Shown piece after piece: positions 37,644-45,100 of a DNA stretch of 64,000 nucleotides. Position 1 is the first letter of the stretch, and the number at the start of each line of letters is the position of its first letter. The translations under genes and the position numbers were made by a program. The notes beneath the pieces were generated by a model that worked only from the letters and a program-made list of their open reading frames with translations, was not told where the DNA came from and searched no databases. Origin of the DNA: an uncultured Pseudoflavonifractor sp. (lineage in GTDB: Bacteria > Bacillota > Clostridia > Oscillospirales > Oscillospiraceae); contig CANSYW010000003.1 of the NCBI GenBank assembly GCA_947651395.1, positions 121,940 to 185,939 of the forward strand, in the 5' to 3' direction.

Positions 37644-37888
37644 GCTACCGCATAGTCTATGAGAAGGCGGCGGTCAAATTCCTTCGCAAACAGCCCCCAG
37701 CTCAGCAGAAACGGCTTGTTGCCGCTATTCACCTGCTCCCTGGAGAAGGTGACGTCAAGCCGCTGTCGGGTCACCCTGGGGAATACCGTCTCCGTGTAGG
37801 CCCCTATCGGGTACTTTATGCCATTGAGGCCGATATACTCATTGTGCGGGTTCTGACCATCGGGAACCGGGGAGACGTGTACAAGTGA
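37640..37888 (+). CDS. RelE/ParE-type toxin
   Basis: An 82-residue RelE-superfamily protein: YRIVYEKAAVKFLRKQPPAQ, KPLSGHPGEYRLRVGPYRVL and a C-terminal VRVLTIGNRGDVYK, the standard order of helix pair, sheet and basic active-site residues (Arg, Arg, Tyr). RelE members cleave mRNA on the ribosome; ParE members inhibit gyrase. The terminal RGDVYK favours the RelE branch. Probable role: stabilising the element. Confidence 0.88.
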   Translation: MSYRIVYEKAAVKFLRKQPPAQQKRLVAAIHLLPGEGDVKPLSGHPGEYRLRVGPYRVLYAIEADILIVRVLTIGNRGDVYK

Positions 37889-38198
37889 TTGTCTGGAAGG
37901 AGCGGCGTAGCTTGGCCGCCGAGGCCGGGAGGACGGCCCAACGGCCCAGCATCGACCAGCGGAGTGCGGATCATCGGCGGCAGGCTGAAGGACGCAGGAC
38001 GCCGCCCTGGGCGAGGGAAGGACATAAGCAGAAAACGAGCGGGCGGCCCGGTGTGGGTTGCCCGCTGATTTTTTCCCTTTCGTTTTCCCTTTAGAGGCGG
38101 TCACGCAGTACCACGTTATTCAGCAGTATTCCATGAAGCCATTGTGCCGCAGGGAATAAGGAGGGTAAGGGGAACGGGAAGAGAGAGGGAGGTGGAAA
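37889..38198. other. Non-coding right end of the element with composite repeat, copy 3
   Basis: No supported gene. It includes a diverged copy of the GC-rich repeat (around 37968-37998), the terminator module 38038-38066 and the 22-bp repeat 38071-38092 shared with 31180-31201. Confidence 0.65.
38038..38074 (+). terminator. Composite-repeat terminator module, copy 3
   Basis: AGCGGGC (38038-38044) pairs with GCCCGCT (38060-38066), followed by GATTTTTT; it terminates the toxin operon. Confidence 0.7.
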
Positions 38199-38222
38199 TT
38201 CAAGTCCCGCCATCCGCACCAA
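38199..38222 (+). repeat. attR: 24-bp direct repeat
   Basis: Identical to 31099-31122; the displaced 3' end of the original tRNA-Leu gene. Confidence 0.93.
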
Positions 38223-38259
38223 ATCGGAGCAAGCGTAAATACGCTTGCTCCGATTTTTT
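38222..38259 (+). terminator. Original chromosomal tRNA-Leu terminator
   Basis: A 15-16 bp stem (38222-38237 with 38240-38255) then TTTT, directly after attR. It now has no tRNA upstream. Confidence 0.8.
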
Positions 38260-38307
38260 AAACCATGAAACGAAGGCCCCCCGGCTCGGCCGGGGCCGGG
38301 ATGGAGA

Positions 38308-38333
38308 GAGCCGCCGACAAAAGTCGGCGGCTC
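38308..38333 (+). terminator. Terminator-like hairpin
   Basis: An 11-bp perfect stem (38308-38318 with 38323-38333), AAAA loop, then TTCTTTATA; also just past the end of the minus-strand XRE fragment. Confidence 0.6.
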
Positions 38334-38337
38334 TTCT

Positions 38338-38430
38338 TTATATCTTTCTGCACCCCAGTTTTTCCGCAACTTCCTCCTGGGACAGGCCGCTCTTTTTTCG
38401 GGCGTTGAAAAGGCTGTTTCCCAAAGACAT
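38338..38430 (-). pseudogene. XRE helix-turn-helix gene, truncated to 30 codons
   Basis: A start with ideal AGGAGG (ATG 38430) opens LGNSLFNARKKSGLSQEEVA, then EKLGCRKI and a stop. This is the first half of a Cro/CI-type HTH (helices 1-2) cut off before the recognition helix; normal proteins of this kind exceed 65 residues. A TATAAT lies about 35 bp upstream. Likely a remnant of earlier insertions at this hotspot. Confidence 0.65.
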
Positions 38431-38533
38431 TTTTTACCTCCTGTGTGGAATTGATAGGATGATTATACGGGATCACAAGCGGAAAATCTACCAAGAGCAG
38501 ATTCCATTTTCGCACGTTTTGTTTACATGGCCC

Positions 38534-38585
38534 TTGACAATATTCCAGGGAAGCGGTATGATAACACCACACCCCTGGGGGGTAT
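38534..38585 (+). promoter_or_regulatory. Promoter and CsoR-type operator of csoR-copA
   Basis: TTGACA (38534-38539), 17 bp, TATGAT (38557-38562), then the GC-palindrome ACACCCCTGGGGGGTAT (38569-38585) over the start site. It fits the TACCC...GGGTA type bound by CsoR. Confidence 0.75.
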
Positions 38586-38616
38586 TATTTATCTAATGAA
38601 AGCGAGGGGATGGCGA

Positions 38617-38880
38617 ATGATGGCAGACCGGGGAAAGGTCTCCCGCCTGCTCAAGACTGCCCGGGGGCAGCTGGACGGTATTTTGAAGATGGTGGAGGAG
38701 GATCGCTACTGCATTGATATTTCCCAGCAGCTTATGGCCACCGAGGCCCTTCTTAACCGGGTGAATCGGGAGGTGCTTTCCGCCCACCTTCGAGGCTGTG
38801 TTCAACAGGCGGTCTCCGCCGAGGATCGGGAGGAAAAGGTGGAGGAATTGGTGGCTGCCTTGGATAAGATCTTAAAGTGA
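38617..38880 (+). CDS. csoR: CsoR family copper-sensing repressor
   Basis: An 87-residue all-helical repressor of the CsoR/RcnR family, opening RLLKTARGQLDGILKMVEED. The copper ligands of CsoR (Cys, His, Cys) are visible as RYCIDI, SAHLRGC. Cu(I) binding should release it from the GC-palindrome upstream and induce copA. ATG 38617 and ATG 38620 are both possible behind GAGGGG. copA starts 52 bp downstream. Confidence 0.9.
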   Translation: MMADRGKVSRLLKTARGQLDGILKMVEEDRYCIDISQQLMATEALLNRVNREVLSAHLRGCVQQAVSAEDREEKVEELVAALDKILK

Positions 38881-38932
38881 TCTCTGTGCGTGGGAAGCCG
38901 ATGGATCCAAGCTTACTGTGAGGTGATCGTAT

Positions 38933-41482
38933 ATGAGACAAAAATTTACCGTGACCGGTATGACCTGTTCCGCCTGCTCCGCCCATGTGGAGAAGGCCGT
39001 CTCCAGGCTGGAGGGCGTGGCGGAGGTAAACGTAAACCTGCTGGGCGGATCCATGCAGGTGGATTTTGACCCCGACCAGCAAAACAACGCCTCCATCATT
39101 TCCGCGGTGGAGGCCTCGGGCTACGGGGCGTATCTCCCTTCGGCGGGGGAGAAGAAGGCGGCGGCCGGCGCCGGCGTTCCGGATATGGAGGAAGAGCTGA
39201 AGGCCATGAGGCGGCGGCTCATTCTCTCCTTTATCTTCTTTATTCCTCTGTTTTATCTGACCATGGGCCATATGGTGGGGCTGCCGATCCCGGGTATCTT
39301 CCATGGCCCGGAAAACGCGCTTGTCTATGCCATGACGCAGCTCTTGCTGCTGCTGCCCATCCTCTATGTCAACGATAAATATTATAAGGTAGGCTTCAAG
39401 ACCCTTTGGCGCCGTTCCCCCAATATGGACTCCCTCATCGCCCTGGGCTCCGCCGCCGCGCTGGTCTATGGATTGGCGGGGATCTATCAGATCGGTTGGG
39501 GATTGGGCCACGGAGATATGGCCAGGGTGGAGAGCTGGGCCATGGATCTCTATTTTGAGTCCGCCGGCACCATTCTCACCCTGATCACACTGGGCAAGTA
39601 TATGGAGACCCGCTCCAAGGGAAAGACGGGGGAGGCCATCGCCCAGCTCATGGATCTGGCCCCCAAGACTGCCGCCGTACTCCGGGACGGGAAAGAGGTC
39701 ATTCTCCCGGTGGAGGAGGTGACGGTGGGCGATCTGATCCTGGTTCGTCCCGGCCAGTCCATCCCGGTGGATGGGGAGATCGTGGAGGGCAGCTCCGCCA
39801 TCGACGAATCCGCCCTTACCGGGGAATCCATTCCCGTAGACAAGTCCGTGGGAGACAGGGTGGCGGCGGCCTCCATCAACAAGTCCGGATCCTTTATCTT
39901 CCGGGCCACCCGGGTGGGAGACGACACCACCCTGGCCCAGATGATCGCTCTGGTGGATGAGGCGGCCTCCTCCAAGGCCCCCATTGCCAAGCTGGCCGAT
40001 AAGGTGGCGGGGGTATTTGTACCGGTGGTCATCTGCCTTGCTCTGCTCACCGCCGCCATCTGGTTCATAGCCACCGGCGACGTGGCCCGCGCCCTTACCT
40101 CCGGGGTGGCGGTGCTGGTGATCTCCTGTCCCTGCGCCCTGGGACTGGCCACCCCGGTCGCCATCATGGTGGGTACCGGCAAGGGGGCGGAAAACGGGAT
40201 CCTCTTTAAATCCGCCGAGGCGCTGGAAAGTCTCCGGGGGATACAGACCGTGGTGCTGGATAAGACAGGGACCATTACCCAGGGCAAACCTGTGGTCACC
40301 GACCTGATGCCGATGGGTGATGTGGGGGAGGCGGAGTTGCTCTGCCTGGCGGCCTCCTTGGAAAAGCCCTCGGAGCACCCCCTGGCCCAGGCGGTGGTCG
40401 CCGAGGCTGAGGCGCGGACGATCCCTCTGGTTACCGCCGAGAACTTCCAGGCGATCCACGGAAAGGGGGTGTCCGCCTCCATTCAGGGCTCCGATTTCCT
40501 GGCCGGCAACCGATCCATGATGGAGGAGCATAAGGTGGATCTGAGCGCTGCGGGAGCGGAAAGCGGACGCCTGGCGGGGGAGGGGAAGACCCCCCTCTAC
40601 TTTGCGCAGGACGGCAGGCTCATCGGCCTTGTGGCAGTGGCGGACACGGTAAAGCCCAGCTCCCAGGCCGCCATCAGAGCGATGCGGGAACTGGGGCTGG
40701 AGGTGGTCATGCTCACCGGAGATAACCGCCGCACCGCCCAAGCCATTGCAAAGGGATTAGACTTGACAGATGTTGTGGCGGAAGTTCTCCCTCAGGATAA
40801 GGAGAAGGTAGTTGCCGAACTCCAGACAAAGGGGAAAAAGGTGGCGATGATCGGCGACGGCATCAACGACGCCCCCGCTCTGGCCCGATCCGACGTGGGT
40901 CTTGCCATCGGGGCCGGCACCGATGTGGCCATTGAGTCCGCCGATGTGGTGCTGATGAAAAGCGACCTGATGGATGCTGTGACGGCGGTGGAGCTGAGTC
41001 GGGCCACCATTCGCAACGTGAAGCAGAACCTCTTCTGGGCCTTTTTCTATAACGCCATCTGCATTCCGGTAGCCGCCGGCCTTCTGACGCTGTTCGGCGG
41101 GCCGCAGCTCAATCCCATGCTGGCCGCCGCCGCCATGAGTATGAGCTCTGTGTGCGTGGTATCCAACGCCCTGCGTCTCAAGCTGTTCAAGCCCCGGCAC
41201 GCCGGGGAGAGAATAGACGCCCCCACAGCTTCGGAGGCTTCCGGCCCTGAAGCGCCTATCATTCAAAAGGAGGAAACAACCATGACCAAGACCGTTATCA
41301 TTGAGGGCATGATGTGCCAGAATTGTGTCAAGCATGCCACCAACGCCCTGAACGCACTGCCCGGCGTTACCGCCACGGTGGATCTGGAGAGCAAGAGCGC
41401 CACCGTCACCGGAGAGGTGAGCGACGAGGCCATCAGAAAGGCCATTGCCGACGCGGGCTATGAGGTGACCGATATTCAGTGA
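38933..41482 (+). CDS. copA: Copper-exporting P-type ATPase with N- and C-terminal metal-binding domains
   Basis: An 849-residue P1B-1 ATPase. N-terminal HMA domain with GMTCSACSAHVEK, eight predicted membrane helices, transport motif SCPCALGLATPVAIMVGTGK (CPC), phosphorylation motif DKTGTITQGKP, SEHPLAQA, and hinge GDGINDAPALARSDVGLAIG. Unusual is a C-terminal second HMA domain (residues 784-849, GMMCQNCVKHATNAL) joined by a ~25-residue linker and preceded in the mRNA by its own AAAAGGAGG and ATG. It exports Cu(I) from the cytosol. Confidence 0.95.
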   Translation: MRQKFTVTGMTCSACSAHVEKAVSRLEGVAEVNVNLLGGSMQVDFDPDQQNNASIISAVEASGYGAYLPSAGEKKAAAGAGVPDMEEELKAMRRRLILSFIFFIPLFYLTMGHMVGLPIPGIFHGPENALVYAMTQLLLLLPILYVNDKYYKVGFKTLWRRSPNMDSLIALGSAAALVYGLAGIYQIGWGLGHGDMARVESWAMDLYFESAGTILTLITLGKYMETRSKGKTGEAIAQLMDLAPKTAAVLRDGKEVILPVEEVTVGDLILVRPGQSIPVDGEIVEGSSAIDESALTGESIPVDKSVGDRVAAASINKSGSFIFRATRVGDDTTLAQMIALVDEAASSKAPIAKLADKVAGVFVPVVICLALLTAAIWFIATGDVARALTSGVAVLVISCPCALGLATPVAIMVGTGKGAENGILFKSAEALESLRGIQTVVLDKTGTITQGKPVVTDLMPMGDVGEAELLCLAASLEKPSEHPLAQAVVAEAEARTIPLVTAENFQAIHGKGVSASIQGSDFLAGNRSMMEEHKVDLSAAGAESGRLAGEGKTPLYFAQDGRLIGLVAVADTVKPSSQAAIRAMRELGLEVVMLTGDNRRTAQAIAKGLDLTDVVAEVLPQDKEKVVAELQTKGKKVAMIGDGINDAPALARSDVGLAIGAGTDVAIESADVVLMKSDLMDAVTAVELSRATIRNVKQNLFWAFFYNAICIPVAAGLLTLFGGPQLNPMLAAAAMSMSSVCVVSNALRLKLFKPRHAGERIDAPTASEASGPEAPIIQKEETTMTKTVIIEGMMCQNCVKHATNALNALPGVTATVDLESKSATVTGEVSDEAIRKAIADAGYEVTDIQ
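41282..41482 (+). CDS. Internal start: CopZ-like copper chaperone encoded within copA
   Basis: In frame with copA, ATG 41282 lies 8 nt after AAAAGGAGG (41265-41273), better than copA's own ribosome site. It would give a free 66-residue HMA protein (TKTVIIEGMMCQNCVKHATN...), the size and motif of CopZ chaperones that deliver Cu(I) to CopA. So one gene could supply both a fused and a free chaperone. Alternatively a former stop between separate copA and copZ genes was lost and the old signal remains. Confidence 0.6.
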   Translation: MTKTVIIEGMMCQNCVKHATNALNALPGVTATVDLESKSATVTGEVSDEAIRKAIADAGYEVTDIQ

Positions 41483-41490
41483 GAAAAGGC

Positions 41491-41518
41491 GAGGCCCGGG
41501 ACAAAGATCCCGGGCCTC
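41491..41518 (+). terminator. Hairpin after copA
   Basis: An 11-bp stem (41491-41501 with 41508-41518); the tail (ATCCTGT) is weak. Confidence 0.6.
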
Positions 41519-41567
41519 ATCCTGTAAAAACCCCTTAAAAATGTTCATGGCCCGGGAAAAATAATCC

Positions 41568-41596
41568 TTGACAAGGGCCGGAGAGACTGCTATACT
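41568..41596 (+). promoter_or_regulatory. Promoter of infC-rpmI-rplT
   Basis: TTGACA (41568-41573), 17 bp, TATACT (41591-41596). Confidence 0.85.
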
Positions 41597-41602
41597 ATCA
41601 GA

Positions 41603-41735
41603 GCACAATAAAGAAGGAACGGTTTCGTCCTCACCTCCAGCCAACGGGCAAAGAGGTCAACATGGAAAGCATTCGCCGCCCTGCGGCGTTGTTGTGTCCT
41701 GTTGCGCGGAGCCGTAAGGTTCCGCCTTTTTTGTG
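41603..41735 (+). promoter_or_regulatory. L20-type leader with attenuator upstream of infC
   Basis: A ~130-nt structured leader ends in a terminator GCGGAGCC-GTAA-GGTTCCGC (41706-41725) followed by TTTTTT. In Firmicutes this operon is controlled by L20 binding its leader and promoting termination; position and architecture match, but I have not matched it base by base to the family model. Confidence 0.7.
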
Positions 41736-41771
41736 CTCCTGTACACGTGTGTGAAACGGAGGTGCGTTCAT

Positions 41772-42305
41772 ATCAGCAGCAAGCAAGGTCATCAGATCAA
41801 CGAGGAGATCCGGGACAAGGAAGTGCGTCTTGTTTCCGCCGACGGTGAGCAGCTTGGCATTATGACTGCCAAGGAGGCGCTGGAGAAGGCGGAGGAGGCC
41901 AATCTGGACCTGGTGAAGATCTCTCCCAACGCGGTCCCGCCCGTATGCAAGCTCATGGACTACGGAAAGTTCAAGTTTGAGCAGACCAAACGGGAAAAAG
42001 AGGCCAAGAAGAACCAACGTGTGGTGGAGATCAAGGAAGTGCGGATGTCCCCCAGCATCGACGTCAACGATTTTAACGTCAAGCTCCGCAACGCCCAGAA
42101 ATTCCTCGCGGAGGGAGATCGGGTCAAGGTGACGGTGCGGTTCCGGGGCCGGGAGATGGCCCATACCGAGATCGGCAAGGAGCTGCTGCTGAAGTTCGCT
42201 GAGCAGTGTGCCGAGGTCGCCACCATGGACAAGGAGCCCAAACTGGATGGCCGTCACATGTCCATTTTCCTGGCGTCAAAGTCCGCCAAGGAGATCAAAA
42301 AGTAA
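41772..42305 (+). CDS. infC: Translation initiation factor IF-3 (non-canonical ATC start)
   Basis: A 177-residue IF-3 with the N-domain GHQINEEIRDKEVRLVSADG and linker, and the C-domain KEVRMSPSIDVNDFNVKLRN. No ATG or GTG stands behind the ribosome site: GGAGGTG is followed after 7 to 9 nt by ATC 41772. infC genes classically use ATT/ATC/ATA starts, which IF-3 itself discriminates against, giving autoregulation. The frame upstream to 41733 crosses the attenuator region. Confidence 0.93.
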   Translation: MSSKQGHQINEEIRDKEVRLVSADGEQLGIMTAKEALEKAEEANLDLVKISPNAVPPVCKLMDYGKFKFEQTKREKEAKKNQRVVEIKEVRMSPSIDVNDFNVKLRNAQKFLAEGDRVKVTVRFRGREMAHTEIGKELLLKFAEQCAEVATMDKEPKLDGRHMSIFLASKSAKEIKK

Positions 42306-42338
42306 GCAAGACGATTTTACGATAAAGGAGATTTTACC

Positions 42339-42542
42339 ATGCCGAAACTGAAGACCCATACCGGGGCAAAGAAAAGATTCAATCTGACCAAGACCGGCAA
42401 GGTCAAGCGGGCCCATGCGTTCAAGTCCCACCTGCTCAACGGGCACGGGAAGGACACCAAGCGGAAAAGAGGCCTCCGCAAGGGCGCTTACGCTGATGTG
42501 ACCAATGCGGCGACCATCAAGCGTATGATCCCTTACAAATAA
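42339..42542 (+). CDS. rpmI: Large ribosomal subunit protein L35 (bL35)
   Basis: A 67-residue, strongly basic L35 with the signature [20 protein letters not shown] and KRKRGLRKG. Behind AAAGGAG. Middle gene of the infC operon. Confidence 0.97.
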   Translation: MPKLKTHTGAKKRFNLTKTGKVKRAHAFKSHLLNGHGKDTKRKRGLRKGAYADVTNAATIKRMIPYK

Positions 42543-42577
42543 TTTTCCTGTACACTGAGATTTAGGAGGTTTCTAAA

Positions 42578-42934
42578 ATGGCAAGAGTTAAAGGCGCGAT
42601 GATGACCCGCAAGCGCAGAAATAAAGTCCTCAAGCTGGCCAAGGGCTACTGGGGCGCTAAGAGCAAGCACTTCAAGATGGCCAACGAGCAGGTGATGAAG
42701 TCCCTGAAGTACGCCTATGTGGGCCGTCGTCTGAAGAAGCGTGACTTCCGTTCTCTGTGGATCACCCGTATTTCCGCGGGCTGCAAGATGAACGGGATGA
42801 ACTACTCCACCTTTGTCAACGGCCTGAAGAAGGCCGGCGTGTCCATCAACCGCAAGATGCTGGCTGAGATGGCCGTCAATGACAAGGCCGCCTTCACCCA
42901 GCTCACCGAGCTGGCCAAAAAGACCCTGGGCTAA
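42578..42934 (+). CDS. rplT: Large ribosomal subunit protein L20 (bL20)
   Basis: A 118-residue L20: [20 protein letters not shown] and [19 protein letters not shown] are diagnostic. Product assembles early onto 23S rRNA and should also bind the operon leader to repress it. Confidence 0.97.
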   Translation: MARVKGAMMTRKRRNKVLKLAKGYWGAKSKHFKMANEQVMKSLKYAYVGRRLKKRDFRSLWITRISAGCKMNGMNYSTFVNGLKKAGVSINRKMLAEMAVNDKAAFTQLTELAKKTLG

Positions 42935-42948
42935 AGTGCATAAGAAAA

Positions 42949-42976
42949 AGAGACAGGCTGGGCCTGTCTCTTTTTT
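42949..42976 (+). terminator. Terminator 1 after rplT
   Basis: A 9-bp stem (42949-42957 with 42963-42971) then TTTTTT. Confidence 0.88.
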
Positions 42977-42988
42977 ATTCCCCCAAAA

Positions 42989-43023
42989 AGGAAACGCTCT
43001 CCCGGGAGGGCGTTTCCTTTTTC
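42989..43023 (+). terminator. Terminator 2 after rplT
   Basis: A GGAAACGC.../...GCGTTTCC stem (about 42990-43017) followed by five Ts, in tandem with terminator 1. Confidence 0.85.
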
Positions 43024-43032
43024 AACCGGGAC

Positions 43033-43061
43033 TTGCCCCGGAGCAAAAAAAGGACTATACT
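43033..43061 (+). promoter_or_regulatory. Promoter of the second MATE gene
   Basis: TTGCCC (43033-43038), 17 bp, TATACT (43056-43061). Confidence 0.65.
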
Positions 43062-43103
43062 TCTGTCTGAAAGAATGATTGGCTCAGAATGGGGGGAAGG
43101 GAC

Positions 43104-44462
43104 GTGGCCCAAAATGACTTCTCTCAGGGGAAAATGTCCCGGAATATTTTGTCCATGGCTGTGCCCATGACGGCGGCGCAGCTGATCAATATCCTGTACA
43201 ATATCGTAGACCGGATCTATCTGGGCCGTCTGGAAGGGATCGGACGGCTGTCCATTACCGGACTGGGACTGTGTCTGCCCATCATCTCGATCCTCATCGC
43301 CTTTGCCAACCTCTGCGGTATGGGGGGCGGCCCCCTATGCTCCATCCACCGGGGAAAGGGGGAGACGGAAGAGGCAGAGAACGTGATGGGAAACTCCTTT
43401 ACACTCCTGCTTCTCTTCGGCGTTGCCCTGACGGCGGGGATCCTCCTGTTCAAAGGTCCCATTCTCCGGCTTTTCGGCGCGGGGGCGGACAGCTTTCCCT
43501 ATGCGGACGCCTACCTGGGCGTCTATGCCTGGGGGACCCTTTTTGTCATGATCGGCCTGGGTATGAACCCTTTTATCAACGCCCAGGGCTTTGGCAAGAT
43601 CGGAATGCTGACGGTGACGCTGGGAGCGGTGATAAATCTGGTGCTGGATCCCATCTTTATCTTTCTGCTCCATATGGGCGTTCGGGGCGCGGCGTTTGCC
43701 ACCGTCATCTCTCAGGGGTGCTCGGCGGTGTGGGTGCTGCTTTTCCTCACAGGGCCCAGGGCCCTGCTGCGGCTGCGCCGGAGCAGCCTGGGACTTCAAT
43801 GGAGCCGGGTGTCCCAGATCCTGTCCCTGGGGGTGTCCAGCTTTGTGATGGCCATGACCAACTCTCTGGTTCAGGCCCTGTGCAATGCCACCCTTCAGTC
43901 GGTGGGCGGGGAGCTCTATGTCAGTGTGATGACCGTTATCAACTCCGTGCGGGAGGTGGTAACCGTCCCGCTGGTGGGGGTGACCAACGGAGCCCAGCCG
44001 GTGATCGGCTACAATTATGGGGCCAGGCTCTACAGCCGGGTCCGGGAGGGGATGCGCTTTACCATTCTGGCCGGTGTGAGCTATACAATGGTGACCTGGG
44101 CGCTGGTGATGGCCTTTCCCCACATTTTTATCCATATATTCAACAGCGATCCGGAGCTTCTGGAGGCGGGGGTGCCGGCCTTCCGCATTTACTTCGTGGC
44201 CTTTTTCGCCCAGGCCTTCCAGCAGACCAGCCAGGCCATCTCCGTGGCGCTGAACCGGTCCAGGAGCGCGGTATTCTTCTCTCTGTTCCGCAAGGCCTTT
44301 ATCGTGGCCCCGCTGACGGTGCTTTTACCCGCTTTGGGGCTGGGGGTAAACGGCGTGTTCCTGGCAGAGCCCATCTCCAATGTGCTGGGCGGAGTGACCT
44401 GCTTCCTTGCGCTGATACTGCTGGTCTATATCCCCATGGGCCGGATGGCCGACGGCACATAA
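43104..44462 (+). CDS. MATE family efflux transporter
   Basis: A 452-residue MATE transporter with twelve hydrophobic segments; SRNILSMAVPMTAAQLINIL and NIVDRIYLGRL open the first half, and GVTNGAQPVIGYNYGARLYS marks the second. GTG 43104 is chosen because GGGGGGAAGGG lies directly before it; ATG 43089 overlaps that site. It belongs to a different MATE branch from the gene at 600-1973. Monocistronic; substrate unknown. Confidence 0.92.
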   Translation: MAQNDFSQGKMSRNILSMAVPMTAAQLINILYNIVDRIYLGRLEGIGRLSITGLGLCLPIISILIAFANLCGMGGGPLCSIHRGKGETEEAENVMGNSFTLLLLFGVALTAGILLFKGPILRLFGAGADSFPYADAYLGVYAWGTLFVMIGLGMNPFINAQGFGKIGMLTVTLGAVINLVLDPIFIFLLHMGVRGAAFATVISQGCSAVWVLLFLTGPRALLRLRRSSLGLQWSRVSQILSLGVSSFVMAMTNSLVQALCNATLQSVGGELYVSVMTVINSVREVVTVPLVGVTNGAQPVIGYNYGARLYSRVREGMRFTILAGVSYTMVTWALVMAFPHIFIHIFNSDPELLEAGVPAFRIYFVAFFAQAFQQTSQAISVALNRSRSAVFFSLFRKAFIVAPLTVLLPALGLGVNGVFLAEPISNVLGGVTCFLALILLVYIPMGRMADGT

Positions 44463-44474
44463 GCCCCATCCTTG

Positions 44475-44508
44475 CGGAGGCCGCCTGAGGGCGGCCTCCG
44501 GTTTTTTT
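44475..44508 (+). terminator. Terminator of the second MATE gene
   Basis: An 11-bp GC stem (44475-44485 with 44490-44500) then eight Ts. Confidence 0.92.
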
Positions 44509-44596
44509 TAAAAATTTTTTCGTTATGAGATTTTTCGCCCTGCTGAGGGATATTCACAGTGAAAGCGCTTTCAAGACCCGTGAAAGGGGGCCCACC

Positions 44597-45100
44597 ATGA
44601 GCGATGAAGCATTTGAACAGGCGGTCCGGGACTACGCCAACAGCATATTCCGGGTGGCCTACCATGCCCTGAAAGATCGGCATGAGGCGGAGGATGTGAC
44701 CCAGACCGTTCTGCTGCGGCTCTACCAGAATCCCGAGCCCTTTGAGAGCCGGGAACACATGAAATACTGGCTGCTCCGGGTGGCGGTGAACGAGAGCCGA
44801 AAGGTGCTGCGGGCGCCGTGGCGAAGGCGAACGGTGCCCTTGGAGGACTGGGACGGTCCAGCCCCGGAGCGGGAGGAGAACGGCGTTTGGGAGGCAGTGC
44901 TGGCCCTGGAGGCCAAGTACCGGCTGCCGGTCTATCTCTACTATTACGAGGGCTGCTCCGTCAAGGAGACCGCGCGGATCCTGCGGGCCAATCCATCCAC
45001 TGTGCAGACCCGGCTCCAGAGAGCCCGGGAAAAGCTGAAATGGGCCCTGAGCGATGAAGAGGAGGGAACAGGCTATGTTCGACCCCAGAGCTTATCGTGA
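44597..45100 (+). CDS. ECF-type RNA polymerase sigma factor
   Basis: A 167-residue sigma-70 family member. Region 2 contains SIFRVAYHALKDRHEAEDVT and YQNPEPFESREHMKYWLLRV; region 4 contains YEGCSVKETARILRANPSTV followed by QTRLQRAREKLK. ATG 44597 follows GAAAGGGGG. The 3' end overlaps the next gene by 26 bp, which encodes a single-pass membrane protein expected to be the anti-sigma factor. Confidence 0.9.
   Translation: MSDEAFEQAVRDYANSIFRVAYHALKDRHEAEDVTQTVLLRLYQNPEPFESREHMKYWLLRVAVNESRKVLRAPWRRRTVPLEDWDGPAPEREENGVWEAVLALEAKYRLPVYLYYYEGCSVKETARILRANPSTVQTRLQRAREKLKWALSDEEEGTGYVRPQSLS

Larger units (their letters stand above)
31099..38222 (+). mobile_element. Integrative element inserted at tRNA-Leu (about 7.1 kb)
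   Basis: A 24-bp direct repeat of the tRNA T-arm/acceptor region flanks the segment (31099-31122 and 38199-38222). The integrase gene lies next to the tRNA end, reading toward it. Contents: integrase, divergent repressor/Cro-like switch, small unknown proteins, a HUH replication initiator with a degenerate paralogue, zinc-ribbon proteins, a second divergent control region, ribbon-helix-helix protein, RelBE-type pair, and three composite repeats. No capsid, relaxase coupling protein or conjugation genes are seen. It may be a rolling-circle replicating integrative plasmid or satellite; exact mode of transfer is unknown. Confidence 0.9.
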
